From: Labrys miyagiensis
GTDB lineage: Bacteria; Pseudomonadota; Alphaproteobacteria; Rhizobiales; Labraceae
Length of the DNA: 34,796 nt
Direction of reading: 5' to 3'
Assembly (NCBI RefSeq): GCF_030160835.1
Contig: NZ_BSPC01000043.1
Location: 1 to 34,796, forward strand
Within the stretch, counting starts at the first letter, position 1. The number at the start of each line of letters is the position of its first letter. Below the pieces are notes generated by a model that saw only the letters and a list, made by a program, of their open reading frames with translations, was not told where the DNA came from and made no database searches. Made by a program: the position numbers and the translations under genes. Shown here in pieces: positions 24,031 to 32,619 of the stretch.

Positions 24031-24726
24031 TCAGCGCTGCTCCGTCGCGGCCCCCATCTGCTCGTAGGCGCGGCCAAAGCGACGCTCGATCGCGCGCTGC
24101 ACGAAGTCCCAGGCCGTCGTCATGGCGAGGTAGTAGAGGGCGGCAACGGTGAAGAGCTCCAGAACCATGAAACGCTCCTGGATCAGCACTTGCGTACGGC
24201 GCAAGAGCTCCTCCATCGAGATGACGGAGGTTATCGATGTCGTCTTGAGAAGCCCGTTCACCGAATTGCCGATCGGCGGCACAATGATGCGCAGTGCCTG
24301 GGGAAGAATTATGAGGCGCATGACGAGCACGTTGCGCATCCCGAGAGCCTTCCCGGCGTCGCTCTGTCCAAAGGGGATCGCAGCAATGCCGGCTCGGATG
24401 ATCTCAGCTAAATAGGCGGCCTCGTTGAGCGAAAGTCCAATCAGAGCGGATTCGATCACCGACAGCCGGATGCCGATCTGAGGCAGCCCGGTATAGATGA
24501 CGATGAGCTGCACCAGCAACGGTGTCCCCCGAAACAGCCAGACATAGAAGGCCGCTGCGAAGGAGACGATGCGGAGCCTCGACAGTCGCATCACGGCAAG
24601 CAGGAAGCCGATGGCAAAGCCCGCCGATATCGAGGCGACGGTCAGCCATAATGTGGTGACGGCGCCCTCAGCCAGATAAGGGTTGGTGAGATAGTCGAAG
24701 AAGCCTGGCCAGTTCCACCCTTGCAT
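24031..24726 (-). CDS. Polar amino-acid ABC transporter permease (HisM/GlnP family)
   Basis: This 231-residue inner-membrane permease has about five membrane helices, starting near 20-42 (GAVTTLWLTVASISAGFAIG). The conserved EAA loop is EIIRAGIAAIPFGQSDAGKA (about 108-127), followed by RLIILPQALRIIVPPIGNSV, the classical hallmark of amino-acid permeases that contacts the ATPase. It starts 60 bases after the binding-protein stop and ends 65 bases before the DapA-like gene, so it belongs to the operon. Only one permease gene is present, so the transporter may form a homodimer. No ATPase gene lies in the operon; one must come from elsewhere. Confidence 0.92.
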   Translation of the reverse strand: MQGWNWPGFFDYLTNPYLAEGAVTTLWLTVASISAGFAIGFLLAVMRLSRLRIVSFAAAFYVWLFRGTPLLVQLIVIYTGLPQIGIRLSVIESALIGLSLNEAAYLAEIIRAGIAAIPFGQSDAGKALGMRNVLVMRLIILPQALRIIVPPIGNSVNGLLKTTSITSVISMEELLRRTQVLIQERFMVLELFTVAALYYLAMTTAWDFVQRAIERRFGRAYEQMGAATEQR

Positions 24727-24786
24727 CGCTGTCTCCCAAGCGGTTGGAGACGGAGCGGGACGACCGCTCCGTCAGCCGATACGGCT

Positions 24787-25626
24787 TCACATGTCCGGAC
24801 CATGGACGGCGAAAGCATCGGGAAAGGCCGGAACGCCATAGGCGGCAAAGAGCTTGTCGTAGCTGCCGTCCTTCTTCATGTCGTCGAGCACGCCCTTGAC
24901 CGCGACGGCCAAGGCCTTGTTCTTGAAGGCCAGTGCGACGGGTGCAGGATAGAGCCCGCTGATGGCACGCGTGAAATCGCCACGATCCTGATACTCCTTG
25001 GCAACTCCATCGATCGACGTCACCGCGTCGATCTGGCCAGCCTTGAGCGCCTGATAGGCGACCGCGAACGTATCGAAGGTACGGATGGTGAGGCCCTGCA
25101 GCCCTTTGGCCTTGAGGGCCGTGTCGAGGGCATGGGTCTGCGCCTCCTCGAAGCCACCGATCTCGACGCCCACCGTCTTGCCGGCGAGATCGTCGGTCTC
25201 GGTGATCTTGCCCTTGTCCTGATTGGCGATCGAGATCGAGATCGCCTGGTTTTCATAGGGGATCATATACATCAGCTTGACGCGCGCGGGCGTGAAGAAG
25301 ATGCCTGTGTTGATCATGTCCCAGCGGCCCCCCTGCAGACCTGGGACCATCGCATCGAAGTCGATCTTGATATAATCGGGCTTCAGGCAGAGACGCTTGG
25401 CAATTTCAGTGCCGAGCTCGATGCGCATGCCTTTCAAGGCGCCGGACGAGTCAACGAATTGCAGCGGCGGCAGTGTTGGGTTGGTCGACATGGTCAGCGT
25501 GCCGCCTGCGATAAGATCGCCCGCCGCGACCTTCGGCTGGCAATCGTCCGCCGATGCGATGGTTGGCGCGACCGCCAGTGCTCCCGCGAAAAGCGATACC
25601 CACAGTCCAAACTTCAGAACATTCAT
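24787..25626 (-). CDS. Amino-acid ABC transporter periplasmic binding protein (family 3)
   Basis: This 279-residue protein has a Sec signal peptide (MNVLKFGLWVSLFAGALAVA then PTIASA, cleaved near residue 26). The mature protein follows the SBP_bac_3 pattern: GGTLTMSTNPTLPPLQFVDS, GALKGMRIELGTEIAKRLCL, DFDAMVPGLQGGRWDMINTG, DLAGKTVGVEIGG and YQALKAGQIDAVTSIDG. These proteins deliver polar amino acids or opines to the inner-membrane permease. It is the first gene of the operon, with a GntR-type palindrome about 95 bases upstream of its ATG at 25626. The ligand cannot be read from the sequence; a hydroxyproline- or opine-like compound fits the downstream enzymes. Confidence 0.92.
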   Translation of the reverse strand: MNVLKFGLWVSLFAGALAVAPTIASADDCQPKVAAGDLIAGGTLTMSTNPTLPPLQFVDSSGALKGMRIELGTEIAKRLCLKPDYIKIDFDAMVPGLQGGRWDMINTGIFFTPARVKLMYMIPYENQAISISIANQDKGKITETDDLAGKTVGVEIGGFEEAQTHALDTALKAKGLQGLTIRTFDTFAVAYQALKAGQIDAVTSIDGVAKEYQDRGDFTRAISGLYPAPVALAFKNKALAVAVKGVLDDMKKDGSYDKLFAAYGVPAFPDAFAVHGPDM

Positions 25627-25720
25627 GGTCCCACTCCGGTTCTGGATGACACCAGGCCGCTTTCACCTCGGACTGACCGAGATGGGCGGCTCGCTCGGCG
25701 GCTGCCGAGTGGCATTCTTC

Positions 25721-25744
25721 TGGTATACCACTTGTTGCATGCAA
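25721..25744. promoter_or_regulatory. Likely GntR/FCD operator: two adjacent palindromes
   Basis: TGGTATACCA at 25721-25730 fits the GT-N(2)-AC core pattern of FadR-subfamily operators. TTGCATGCAA at 25735-25744 is a second perfect palindrome 14 bases further, centre to centre. The pair lies between the regulator gene (ends 25800) and the binding-protein gene (starts 25626), the expected place for substrate-responsive control of the operon. Confidence 0.6.
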
Positions 25745-25799
25745 ATTGAGCACGCGCAAGTGTTAGGCAGAATTCATCGAAGCGGAGGTTGGGCTGATA

Positions 25800-26438
25800 T
25801 CAAAGGCCGTCGAGGATGCGCTTTCTGACGTTCCGGATGTGCTCGGCCATCGCATCACGCGCCTTTTCAGCGCGACCCGTGGCCAGCGCATCGAGGATGC
25901 GGCCATGATCATCCAGGCCGGGCTTGCGGCGCGGCGGGACTGTCTGACGCTCGAAGATCTTGGTGTAGCGGCGCATCTCGCGGATGAGCTTGCTGAGGAA
26001 GGGGTTGCCACTCTTCTCGGCAAGGAGCTCGTGTAGCAGATCGTCAAAACGCCAGTGGCGTCCTTCGAGCTGCGGGCTCTCATCCGCTTCGAGTGCGGCA
26101 AGCTCGCTCCGGAGCATGCTAATGTCGTTTGGTGTGAGGGAGCGCACCGCGAGCCCAGCGGCCTGGGGCTCAATCATCATGCGCACGTCGAGACTGTGGA
26201 GATAATCCTGCAAAGTAATGACGCGGACCGAGAGCAGGCGGTCTGTCAGCCTGACGAGAAGACCCTCGCCTTCAAGTCGACCAAGTGCATCTCGCATGGG
26301 CGTACGTGACACGCCCATCGCTTCCGCCAGCTTGCGTTCCTGAATTACAGAACCTCCGGGCAATTCATGGGAAAGTATCTTTTCGAGTACAGTGCGATAC
26401 GCCGCATCGGCAAGCTTGCCGTCTCCTCCTTTGCTCAT
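25800..26438 (-). CDS. GntR-family regulator, FadR subfamily (FCD effector domain)
   Basis: This 212-residue protein has an N-terminal winged helix: SVIQERKLAEAMGVSRTPMR then DALGRLEGEGLL (about residues 30-61). It is followed by an all-helical FCD effector domain (LDVRMMIEPQAAGLAVRSLT; RFDDLLHELLAEKSGNPFLS; LDDHGRILDALATGRAEKAR; the closing AMAEHIRNVRKRI with the metal-ligand His). FCD regulators bind small acids, often through a metal. It is transcribed in the same direction as the operon that follows 173 bases later and probably represses it through the palindromes at 25721-25744. The inducer should be the imported amino acid or an intermediate of its breakdown. Confidence 0.9.
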   Translation of the reverse strand: MSKGGDGKLADAAYRTVLEKILSHELPGGSVIQERKLAEAMGVSRTPMRDALGRLEGEGLLVRLTDRLLSVRVITLQDYLHSLDVRMMIEPQAAGLAVRSLTPNDISMLRSELAALEADESPQLEGRHWRFDDLLHELLAEKSGNPFLSKLIREMRRYTKIFERQTVPPRRKPGLDDHGRILDALATGRAEKARDAMAEHIRNVRKRILDGL

Positions 26439-27004
26439 TGAGCACCTTTCTGCCTCGACGCAGGCGCTTTAGGATGTCGGCATAGCATGGACGTTACCTT
26501 CCTTTCAGAATGTCAGCCGCCTTCTGGAAGCGTATTGAAGTATGCCACTCCTCGCATTTCACCAAGTGTCGCACCATCTTCGATGATGAGCGCATGCCTT
26601 CTTCAATCGCGCGCTCCCTCTGAGGATCAGATTTCAACCTGCAAATTGCCGCTTGAGCCGAGTGGGAGTTGTCACGGAACTCTGCGAAGCCGCTGCATTG
26701 CAGAGCATGCAAGCCATGAGGGCAGCTGTCACAATGCCAAAAGGAAGCTTCTAAAATTGTTCCAACACTCTCGCTCCCTTTTCTGAATGCCCGCAATCGA
26801 AACGGCCGTGTGTAACTTTGTCCCTGTCAGCGGCGAAGAACGCTCAGATGGGACGAGTACGGCCCTACATGACAACATCCATAGTAATCAGGCCCACGAA
26901 ACCAACCGACGCCCTGCACTCTGGGCCTCATCCACTTCCTGGCACCGGCCTATCTTGCGGCCCAGGCAGTGGGGGAGGGACGACGAAGCCTCAAGAGGAC
27001 ACCC
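26439..27004. other. Stretch between the GntR gene and the glucosidase region, no gene assigned
   Basis: One minus-strand frame of 100 codons (26494-26796) is open, but it has no recognisable family and no clear ribosome site, so I leave it out. The promoter of the GntR gene should lie just after 26438. Confidence 0.4.
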
Positions 27005-27235
27005 GTGGTCGTGATCCCCAAGGTTGGCCAGCAAATGCTTGTCGTCTTCGTTGTCGGCACGGTGACGGCGCAGGTCCTCGGCATCGTGCTCGACCACGCT
27101 GGTCGTAACGACGTGACCATCGCCGCTGCGAACCTCGCCGGCTTCGCAATCCTGATTTTCGTTGCCCATGGAGTCGCCTGGTCGAAATCTGTCCAGGGGA
27201 AGAAGGTCACCGCAAAACGGCCGGTATTCCCATGA
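27005..27235 (+). CDS. Possible small two-helix membrane protein
   Basis: A frame of 76 codons starts at GTG 27005 behind AGAGGA (26994-26999). It encodes two hydrophobic stretches, GQQMLVVFVVGTVTAQVLGI and ANLAGFAILIFVAHGVAW, joined by a charged loop (LDHAGRNDVT), and ends with a basic tail. It ends 46 bases before the glucosidase start and could share its transcript. I recognise no family. The antisense strand is also open here, so the call is tentative. Confidence 0.4.
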   Translation: MVVIPKVGQQMLVVFVVGTVTAQVLGIVLDHAGRNDVTIAAANLAGFAILIFVAHGVAWSKSVQGKKVTAKRPVFP

Positions 27236-27281
27236 TAGGCAAAGCCGATGCAAAAGGCCCGACGCGCAAGGGGGAGATATC

Positions 27282-29924
27282 GTGAAAGCCGGGACGCGCC
27301 ACACACTTTTCGACACAGCCGAAGGGCGTCGGCTTCGCGAGATCGCAGTCGGCACGCCGTGGCGCAAATGGGGCCCCTATCTGGCCGAGCGCCAGTGGGG
27401 CACCGTCCGGGAGGACTACAGCACGGATGGCGATGCCTGGGGGTTCTTCCCTTTCGCGCACGCCCGCAGCCGCGCCTATCGGTGGGGTGAAGACGGGATC
27501 GCGGGCTTCTGTGACGAAGCCATGCGTTGGTGCCTCGGCGTGGCCCTGTGGAACGGCAAGGATGCCATCCTCAAGGAGCGTCTATTCGGGCTTGGAAATG
27601 CGCAAGGCAATCATGGCGAAGACGTGAAGGAGGCCTATCATTTCGTCGACGCCACGCCGACCCATTCCTATCAGAAGATGGTCTACCGCTATCCGCAGTC
27701 TGCCTTTCCCTATGAGGACCTCCTGAGCGTCAACAAGGCGCGGTCACGCCAGGAGCCTGAGTTCGAACTTGCCGACACAGGCGTCTTTGCTCGACGACGC
27801 TATTTCGATGTCACCGTCGAATATGCCAAGGCCGATTACGACGATATCCTGATGCTGGTCTCGATCGAGAATGCCTCGGACGAGCCGGCACATCTTCATG
27901 TGCTTCCCCAGCTCTGGGCGCGCAACACTTGGTCGTGGGCCGGAACGGCCGATCGACCACGACTGCGTGAGGACGGCGATGGCGATGTTCTGGCGCTTCG
28001 TCCCGGCAAGAAGACACGGCGTTTGAGTGTCGAAGACGCGGCTCAATGGCTCTTCTGCGAGAACAATACCAACACGCCGCTGCTTTTCGGTGTCGACGCA
28101 TCGGGGCCGTTCAAGGACGGCATCAACGATTTCATCGTAGCGGGGCGGCGCGATGCCGTCAGTGCAACGGGCGAGGGAAGCAAGGTCGCCGCCCATGTCG
28201 ACGTCGAGCTGCCTGGGCATGGGCGCGCGTCGATTCGCTTGCGCTGGCGGCCCGACGGGGTCGCGCCGCGTCCTTTCGCCGAGTTTGACACGATCCTGGC
28301 CGCCCGGCGCGATGAAGCGGATGAGTTCTATGTGGCGCTTCAGGCTGGAATGCCGAATGCCGATGCCCGCAAGGTTCATCGTCAGGCGCTTGCCGGACTG
28401 CTCTGGTCGAAGCAGGCTTATCTTTTCGACATCCCGATCTGGCTTGACGGCGATCCGGCACAGCCGGCACCGCCCCGGGAGCGTCGAGGCGGCCGGAATG
28501 CCGATTGGTCGCACCTCAACAATGCCGACGTCATCTCGATGCCGGATACCTGGGAATATCCCTGGTATGCCGCCTGGGATCTGGCCTTCCATTGCGTGTC
28601 CCTTGCCCTGGTGGACCCTGCCTTCGCGAAGGATCAGCTCGTGCTGTTGACACGCGAGTGGTTCATGCACCCCAACGGTCAGATGCCTGCCTATGAATGG
28701 ATGTTCGGCGATGTCAATCCGCCGGTACACGCCTGGGCCGCCCTGCGCGTCTACGAGATGGATCGCGATCGCACCGGCGTCGCCGACACGGCCTTCCTGG
28801 AGCGTGTGCTTCACAAATTGCTGCTGAATTTTACCTGGTGGGTCAATCGCAAGGACACGGGCGGACGCAATCTGTTCCAGGGCGGGTTTCTTGGTCTCGA
28901 CAACATCAGCCCGTTCAATCGCTCGGACCCATTGCCGGATGGCATGTCAATCGACCAATCCGACGGGACGGCCTGGATGGCGATGTATGCGCTCAATCTG
29001 ATGCGAATTTCCATCGAACTGGCCATGACCAATTCCGTCTACGAGGACATCGCGACCAAATTCTTCGAGCATTTCCTGTCGATCGCGGGTGCGATGGCCG
29101 ATGTCGGTGGGACCGGGCAGGGGTTGTGGAACGATGAGGACGGCTTCTTCTACGACACGTTGAAGATGGAGGATGGGCGCATCGCGCCGATCCGGCTGCG
29201 TTCCATGGTTGGTCTCATTCCGATTTTCGCCGTTGAGGTACTCGACCAACGTGTCTTTGAGAAGCTTCCCGGCTTCACGCGGCGTCTCCATTGGTTCCTG
29301 AAATACCGGCCTCACCTGGCACAACTCGTTTCGCAGTGGACGGAACCCGGCGTTGGCGAGCGGCATTTGCTGTCGCTGTTGCGCGGGCATCGCTTGAAGA
29401 GCTTGCTGAGGCGGGCGCTCGATGAAACCGAGTTCCTCTCCGACTATGGCATTCGTTCCCTATCGAAGATGCATGCAATCGAACCCTATCGGCTCGATCA
29501 TCGCGGGATGAAGCTCGAAGTGCCCTACACGCCGGGGGAAGCAATGAGCGGCTTGTTCGGCGGCAACTCCAACTGGCGCGGCCCGATCTGGATGCCGGTC
29601 AATTTCCTGCTGATCGACGCACTTCGGAAGTTTCACGGCTATTTCGGGCCCGAGTTCACGGTCGAATGTCCGGTTGGATCAGGCCGCGACATGAATCTCA
29701 GCGAAGTTGCCGATGAATTGAGCCACCGTTTGAGCCGTCTGTTTCTCCGAGGGTCGGAGGGCCACAGGCCGGCGCTTGCAGCGGAGACGCGAGGCGGCGC
29801 CGTCGTTGGCGACCATCTTCTGTTCCACGAATATTTCCATGGCGATTCGGGAAGGGGCCTCGGTTCTTCCCATCAGACCGGCTGGACCGCCTTGATCGCG
29901 AATCTGCTGGCGCGAGGCGAATGA
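27282..29924 (+). CDS. MGH1-like / GH63-family glucosidase
   Basis: This protein of 880 residues starts at GTG 27282, behind a strong GGGGGAG ribosome site; an in-frame start further upstream would only add unrelated basic residues. Family blocks are REDYSTDGDAWGFFPFAHAR (near 45), NHGEDVKEAYHFVDATPTHS, YRYPQSAFPYEDLL, then the (alpha/alpha)6 catalytic barrel: PDTWEYPWYAAWDLAFHCVS with candidate acid Asp433, LTREWFMHPNGQMPAYEWMF, WNDEDGFFYDTL, GGNSNWRGPIWMPVNFLLID, and the terminal LLFHEYFHGDSGRGLGSSHQ. These match glucosidases of the MGH1-like/GH63 group, which trim glucosyl- or mannosyl-glycerate-like and other alpha-glucosides. No signal peptide is seen, so it is cytoplasmic. The physiological substrate is unknown; compatible solutes or storage glucans are possible. 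Confidence 0.85.
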   Translation: MKAGTRHTLFDTAEGRRLREIAVGTPWRKWGPYLAERQWGTVREDYSTDGDAWGFFPFAHARSRAYRWGEDGIAGFCDEAMRWCLGVALWNGKDAILKERLFGLGNAQGNHGEDVKEAYHFVDATPTHSYQKMVYRYPQSAFPYEDLLSVNKARSRQEPEFELADTGVFARRRYFDVTVEYAKADYDDILMLVSIENASDEPAHLHVLPQLWARNTWSWAGTADRPRLREDGDGDVLALRPGKKTRRLSVEDAAQWLFCENNTNTPLLFGVDASGPFKDGINDFIVAGRRDAVSATGEGSKVAAHVDVELPGHGRASIRLRWRPDGVAPRPFAEFDTILAARRDEADEFYVALQAGMPNADARKVHRQALAGLLWSKQAYLFDIPIWLDGDPAQPAPPRERRGGRNADWSHLNNADVISMPDTWEYPWYAAWDLAFHCVSLALVDPAFAKDQLVLLTREWFMHPNGQMPAYEWMFGDVNPPVHAWAALRVYEMDRDRTGVADTAFLERVLHKLLLNFTWWVNRKDTGGRNLFQGGFLGLDNISPFNRSDPLPDGMSIDQSDGTAWMAMYALNLMRISIELAMTNSVYEDIATKFFEHFLSIAGAMADVGGTGQGLWNDEDGFFYDTLKMEDGRIAPIRLRSMVGLIPIFAVEVLDQRVFEKLPGFTRRLHWFLKYRPHLAQLVSQWTEPGVGERHLLSLLRGHRLKSLLRRALDETEFLSDYGIRSLSKMHAIEPYRLDHRGMKLEVPYTPGEAMSGLFGGNSNWRGPIWMPVNFLLIDALRKFHGYFGPEFTVECPVGSGRDMNLSEVADELSHRLSRLFLRGSEGHRPALAAETRGGAVVGDHLLFHEYFHGDSGRGLGSSHQTGWTALIANLLARGE

Positions 29925-30152
29925 AACGCGGCGGCTGACCATACCGCCGGAGAAGGGCAAGAGCCGGCTTCGTCTCCTCTCGCAGCAGGCGATCGGGACC
30001 CAGCGTATGAGAATTGACCCGAGTCTAGAGAGCGGTAGGTTGGTAGCGCCTCTGCTACGTCGACTCACACACGTATCCTAGCACAGCCGCTCGTCGGTCT
30101 TGCGGGTAGGGGGGGTATTCATTGTAGAAGGAGGCGACCAAGGAACGGTGCG

Positions 30153-30449
30153 ATGACCCCGCGTGATTTTCTGGTGCTGCTGTGCCGCCGTGCCGCAACT
30201 ACCGCGGGTGCAATCATTCTAGGCCCGGTGGCGTTGGCTTTTGCCTAGGCGGCGGACGAAGCGTCTAAGCTCTTTGAGATTCTGGTCGAGAAGGCGCCCT
30301 ATGCGCCGCTGGTGGTCAGCAGAATTCCGCGGGAAAGCCAGAGGGACCGAATGCCGTCGTCCCAGGGTCAGGACGTACAAACGTTCCCGCTCAATAGCGG
30401 GTCGGGTAGTTTTGGAGCCGGGATGCCGACGGACAGCGGCCAAGCATAG
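30153..30449 (+). pseudogene. Small exported-protein gene broken by an amber stop after its signal peptide
   Basis: ATG 30153 (GGAACGG upstream, GAAGGAGG a little further) opens a frame that reads MTPRDFLVLLCRRAATTAGA then IILGPVALAFA, a signal-peptide-like start. A TAG at 30246-30248 follows directly. The same frame then continues open for 66 codons (AADEASKLFEILVEKAPYAP, LVVSRIP and so on) to TAG 30447-30449. A CAG-to-TAG change at the cleavage site would explain it. The downstream part has no family that I recognise. Confidence 0.35.
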
Positions 30450-30719
30450 GCGCTCGATTATTGCCCGGCGATTGCTTGGTCAGTAGGCGAGGCAAGGGGC
30501 AAATGTCGTGCGGGGGATGAACATGCGTGAAAATGAAACGGCCGCTGTCGGCGTGGCGGGGATGTGCTGCTTTGCAAGCGCCGCCGCCGCGGTCAAATTT
30601 CTCAGCGCCGGTGAAACGTTGGTCGCCTGGCAATTCGGAGCACTGTCAGTGATCTCATTATTTGTCGGGTGGGCGATCTTCCGCAGCAGCCCTGAGCTAT
30701 GACCGAATGCCGTGGTCCC
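30345..30719 (+). repeat. Direct repeat of 19 bases (18 identical), 356 bases apart
   Basis: GACCGAATGCCGTCGTCCC at 30345-30363 recurs as GACCGAATGCCGTGGTCCC at 30701-30719. The copies bracket the end of the broken exported-protein frame and a small membrane-protein frame. They could mark an old insertion or duplication. Confidence 0.5.
30517..30702 (+). CDS. Possible small membrane protein
   Basis: A 61-residue frame starts at ATG 30517 with GGGGG immediately upstream. It contains two hydrophobic stretches (AAVGVAGMCCFASAAAAVKF and ALSVISLFVGWAIF) separated by LSAGETLVAWQFG. I recognise no family. Given the decayed surroundings (29925-30816 holds no other gene) it may be a relic. Confidence 0.3.
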   Translation: MNMRENETAAVGVAGMCCFASAAAAVKFLSAGETLVAWQFGALSVISLFVGWAIFRSSPEL

Positions 30720-30816
30720 TCTCATATTGTTCTACACCCTCGGCGCAGTGGGGCCACGTGCTGACCGATGCTCCTAGGGCCAATACCTGGAGCAAAGTTA
30801 CGGAGTCAGGGTCAGG

Positions 30817-31437
30817 TCATTGATTGGCCACCAGGCGCTCCCCGGCATGCACAGGCCTCGGCAGTCGGTTAGTGGGAGGAGCCAGCGGGCACACATAGCG
30901 AGATGAGTAGGCGCAGGATGGGAAGTAGGAGAAATTGAAATCAAGAAAGAGCACGCTACCGGGACGGACCGGCCCTAGGTCCGCGCCCTTGATGGTATCA
31001 AGGAGGTAGCGACCGCCCCCATAGGTCTCCACACCACTCGTTTCGTCGGTAAACGGCAGGAACACACCTCCGCCATAGCCTTCAATCCAGTAGAGTGTCA
31101 GCTCAACACCGAGCCCGTCGCGCAGGCCATGGGTCTGCGCAAATGCGCGCATCACAGTGCTCCCATCCGCTCCGGTAGCGAAGCTCAAGCGTTCAGACGG
31201 AGCTGGAACCAGTCGGGCTGGGAAGCGGAACGCGGGATCGTATGGGAACATCGCCGGACCGTCAAACGCCATGCGGCCGGCTGGTTCAATCGGCGATTGC
31301 GGGTGAGTCCGGAACATTTCGGCACGACGCTGACACCAAAGCCGCCACCCGGCTTTGATATCCGATTTGGAGCGAACATCGTGATAGAGGTCAGCAACGC
31401 TCCGACGCCAGTCCCAAAGATCCGTGGTTTCGATCAC
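30817..31437 (-). CDS. DUF1684 family protein
   Basis: This 206-residue protein starts at GTG 31437, with GGAGG 7 bases upstream; longer in-frame starts lack such a site. The chain opens ETTDLWDWRRSVADLYHDVR, the start of DUF1684. RTHPQSPI, MFPYDPAFRFPARLVP, LTLYWIEGYGGGVFLPFTDE, then TSGVETYGGGRYLLDTIKGA and FLDFNFSYFPSCAYSSRYVC follow, ending in RLPRPVHAGERL. These match that family over its full length, including the typical NFAYxPxCAYxxxxxCPLxPxxNRL-like closing part. It is cytoplasmic with no signal peptide. The function of the family is unknown. It stands alone, with its 300-base upstream region shared with the divergently transcribed aldo-keto reductase gene. Confidence 0.87.
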   Translation of the reverse strand: MIETTDLWDWRRSVADLYHDVRSKSDIKAGWRLWCQRRAEMFRTHPQSPIEPAGRMAFDGPAMFPYDPAFRFPARLVPAPSERLSFATGADGSTVMRAFAQTHGLRDGLGVELTLYWIEGYGGGVFLPFTDETSGVETYGGGRYLLDTIKGADLGPVRPGSVLFLDFNFSYFPSCAYSSRYVCPLAPPTNRLPRPVHAGERLVANQ

Positions 31438-31737
31438 GCCATCGCCTCCCTTGTGTCGACCAAGAACACCCATTCGTACCTGGGCGCAGGCCGTGATGTG
31501 CTCTGCCTCACGTTGGCGCAAGTCAATTTACCGGATGTGTGACAAAGCCCAGCGAATGCCTGTATGTGCCGCGGTAACCCCATCGCGGACGCCAACTGCC
31601 ACTTCGCAACCTTTTATGCGGCCAATTCTCTCGGTCTTCTACCATTGTGCGTCATTCCGCACAGCCCGTGCCGATTGAGACCCATTATCGCACACGCTGA
31701 AGCTGGTTAAATACGACAAATAAAAAGGAGACATGGC

Positions 31738-32619
31738 ATGATTGATATTAGCAAAGCCGGTACCTTCACGCTGGGCGGCCACACGGTGAAGCGCCTCGGT
31801 TACGGCGCGATGCAACTTGCCGGACCCGGTGTATTCGGGCCACCCAAGGATCGGGACGGCGCACTTGCGGTGCTCCGCAATGCTATTGCGACAGGTGTGA
31901 ACCATATCGACACAAGCGATTTTTATGGCCCCCACATAACCAACCAGCTCATCCGTGAAGCGCTTCACCCCTATCCCGAGGATCTTGTCATCGTCACTAA
32001 AATCGGAGCGCGGCGCGGTGAAGACGCCTCGTGGAATCCAGCGTTCTCGGCGGAGGACCTGACGCGCGCAGTGCATGACAATCTTCGAAACTTGGGTGTC
32101 GACGTGCTCGACATCGTTAATCTACGCGTCATGTTCGACGTCCACGGCCCCGCTGAGGGTTCGATCGAAGCACCACTTACGGCACTCGCGGAGTTGCAGC
32201 GCCAAGGGCTTGTGCGTCACATCGGTCTCAGCAACGTGACGGCCAAACAGATTGCCGAAGGACGCGGCATCACCGACATCGTCTGCGTGCAGAACCAGTA
32301 TAATCTCGTGCACCGAGACGATGACAGTTTGATTGATGATCTGGCTGCCGCGGGAACCGCCTATGTGCCTTTCTTCCCGCTCGGAGGGTTCACGCCGCTT
32401 CAAGTAAGCGAGCTCAGCGATGTCGCCAGACGTCTCCGCGCGACACCGATGCAGGTTGCTATCGCGTGGCTGCTACGTCGCTCAGCCAACATCCTGCTTA
32501 TCCCCGGCACGTCGTCAATCGAACATTTGCACGAAAACCTCGCCAGCGCAGCACTTGAACTGCCGGAGGACGCCATAACGGCGCTCGGTCGAATCGGAGT
32601 GAAGGGTGCGCCGGTCTGA
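31738..32619 (+). CDS. Aldo/keto reductase (YdbC-like)
   Basis: This 293-residue NAD(P)H-dependent oxidoreductase has a TIM-barrel fold. ATG 31738 follows AAAAAGGAGAC. Catalytic residues seen are Asp58 and Tyr63 in NHIDTSDFYG and Lys88 in VIVTKIG. The usual fourth residue, His, is replaced in DIVNLRV, as in the YdbC-like subgroup. Cofactor-binding parts near the C-terminus are IPGTSSIEHLHENLASA. Such enzymes reduce aldehydes or ketones, including pyridoxal in some relatives. It is divergent from the DUF1684 gene; the 300 bases between them hold no other gene and no regulator site that I can name. Confidence 0.92.
   Translation: MIDISKAGTFTLGGHTVKRLGYGAMQLAGPGVFGPPKDRDGALAVLRNAIATGVNHIDTSDFYGPHITNQLIREALHPYPEDLVIVTKIGARRGEDASWNPAFSAEDLTRAVHDNLRNLGVDVLDIVNLRVMFDVHGPAEGSIEAPLTALAELQRQGLVRHIGLSNVTAKQIAEGRGITDIVCVQNQYNLVHRDDDSLIDDLAAAGTAYVPFFPLGGFTPLQVSELSDVARRLRATPMQVAIAWLLRRSANILLIPGTSSIEHLHENLASAALELPEDAITALGRIGVKGAPV

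Noticed and set aside
23015-24067. 350-codon plus-strand frame opposite the DapA-like gene
   Set aside because: Mirror frame; the minus strand has all DapA catalytic residues.
24721-25749. 342-codon plus-strand frame opposite the binding-protein gene
   Set aside because: Mirror frame; the minus strand has a signal peptide and family 3 binding-protein blocks.
26494-26796. 100-codon minus-strand frame upstream of the GntR gene
   Set aside because: No recognisable family, no clear ribosome site, and several Cys/His clusters that do not form a known motif; left as unassigned.
27744-28814. 356-codon minus-strand frame inside the glucosidase
   Set aside because: Mirror frame of the GH63-type gene.
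30246-30248. TAG read as a recoded amino acid (pyrrolysine-like)
   Set aside because: No evidence for recoding machinery and no known family; ordinary gene decay is simpler.
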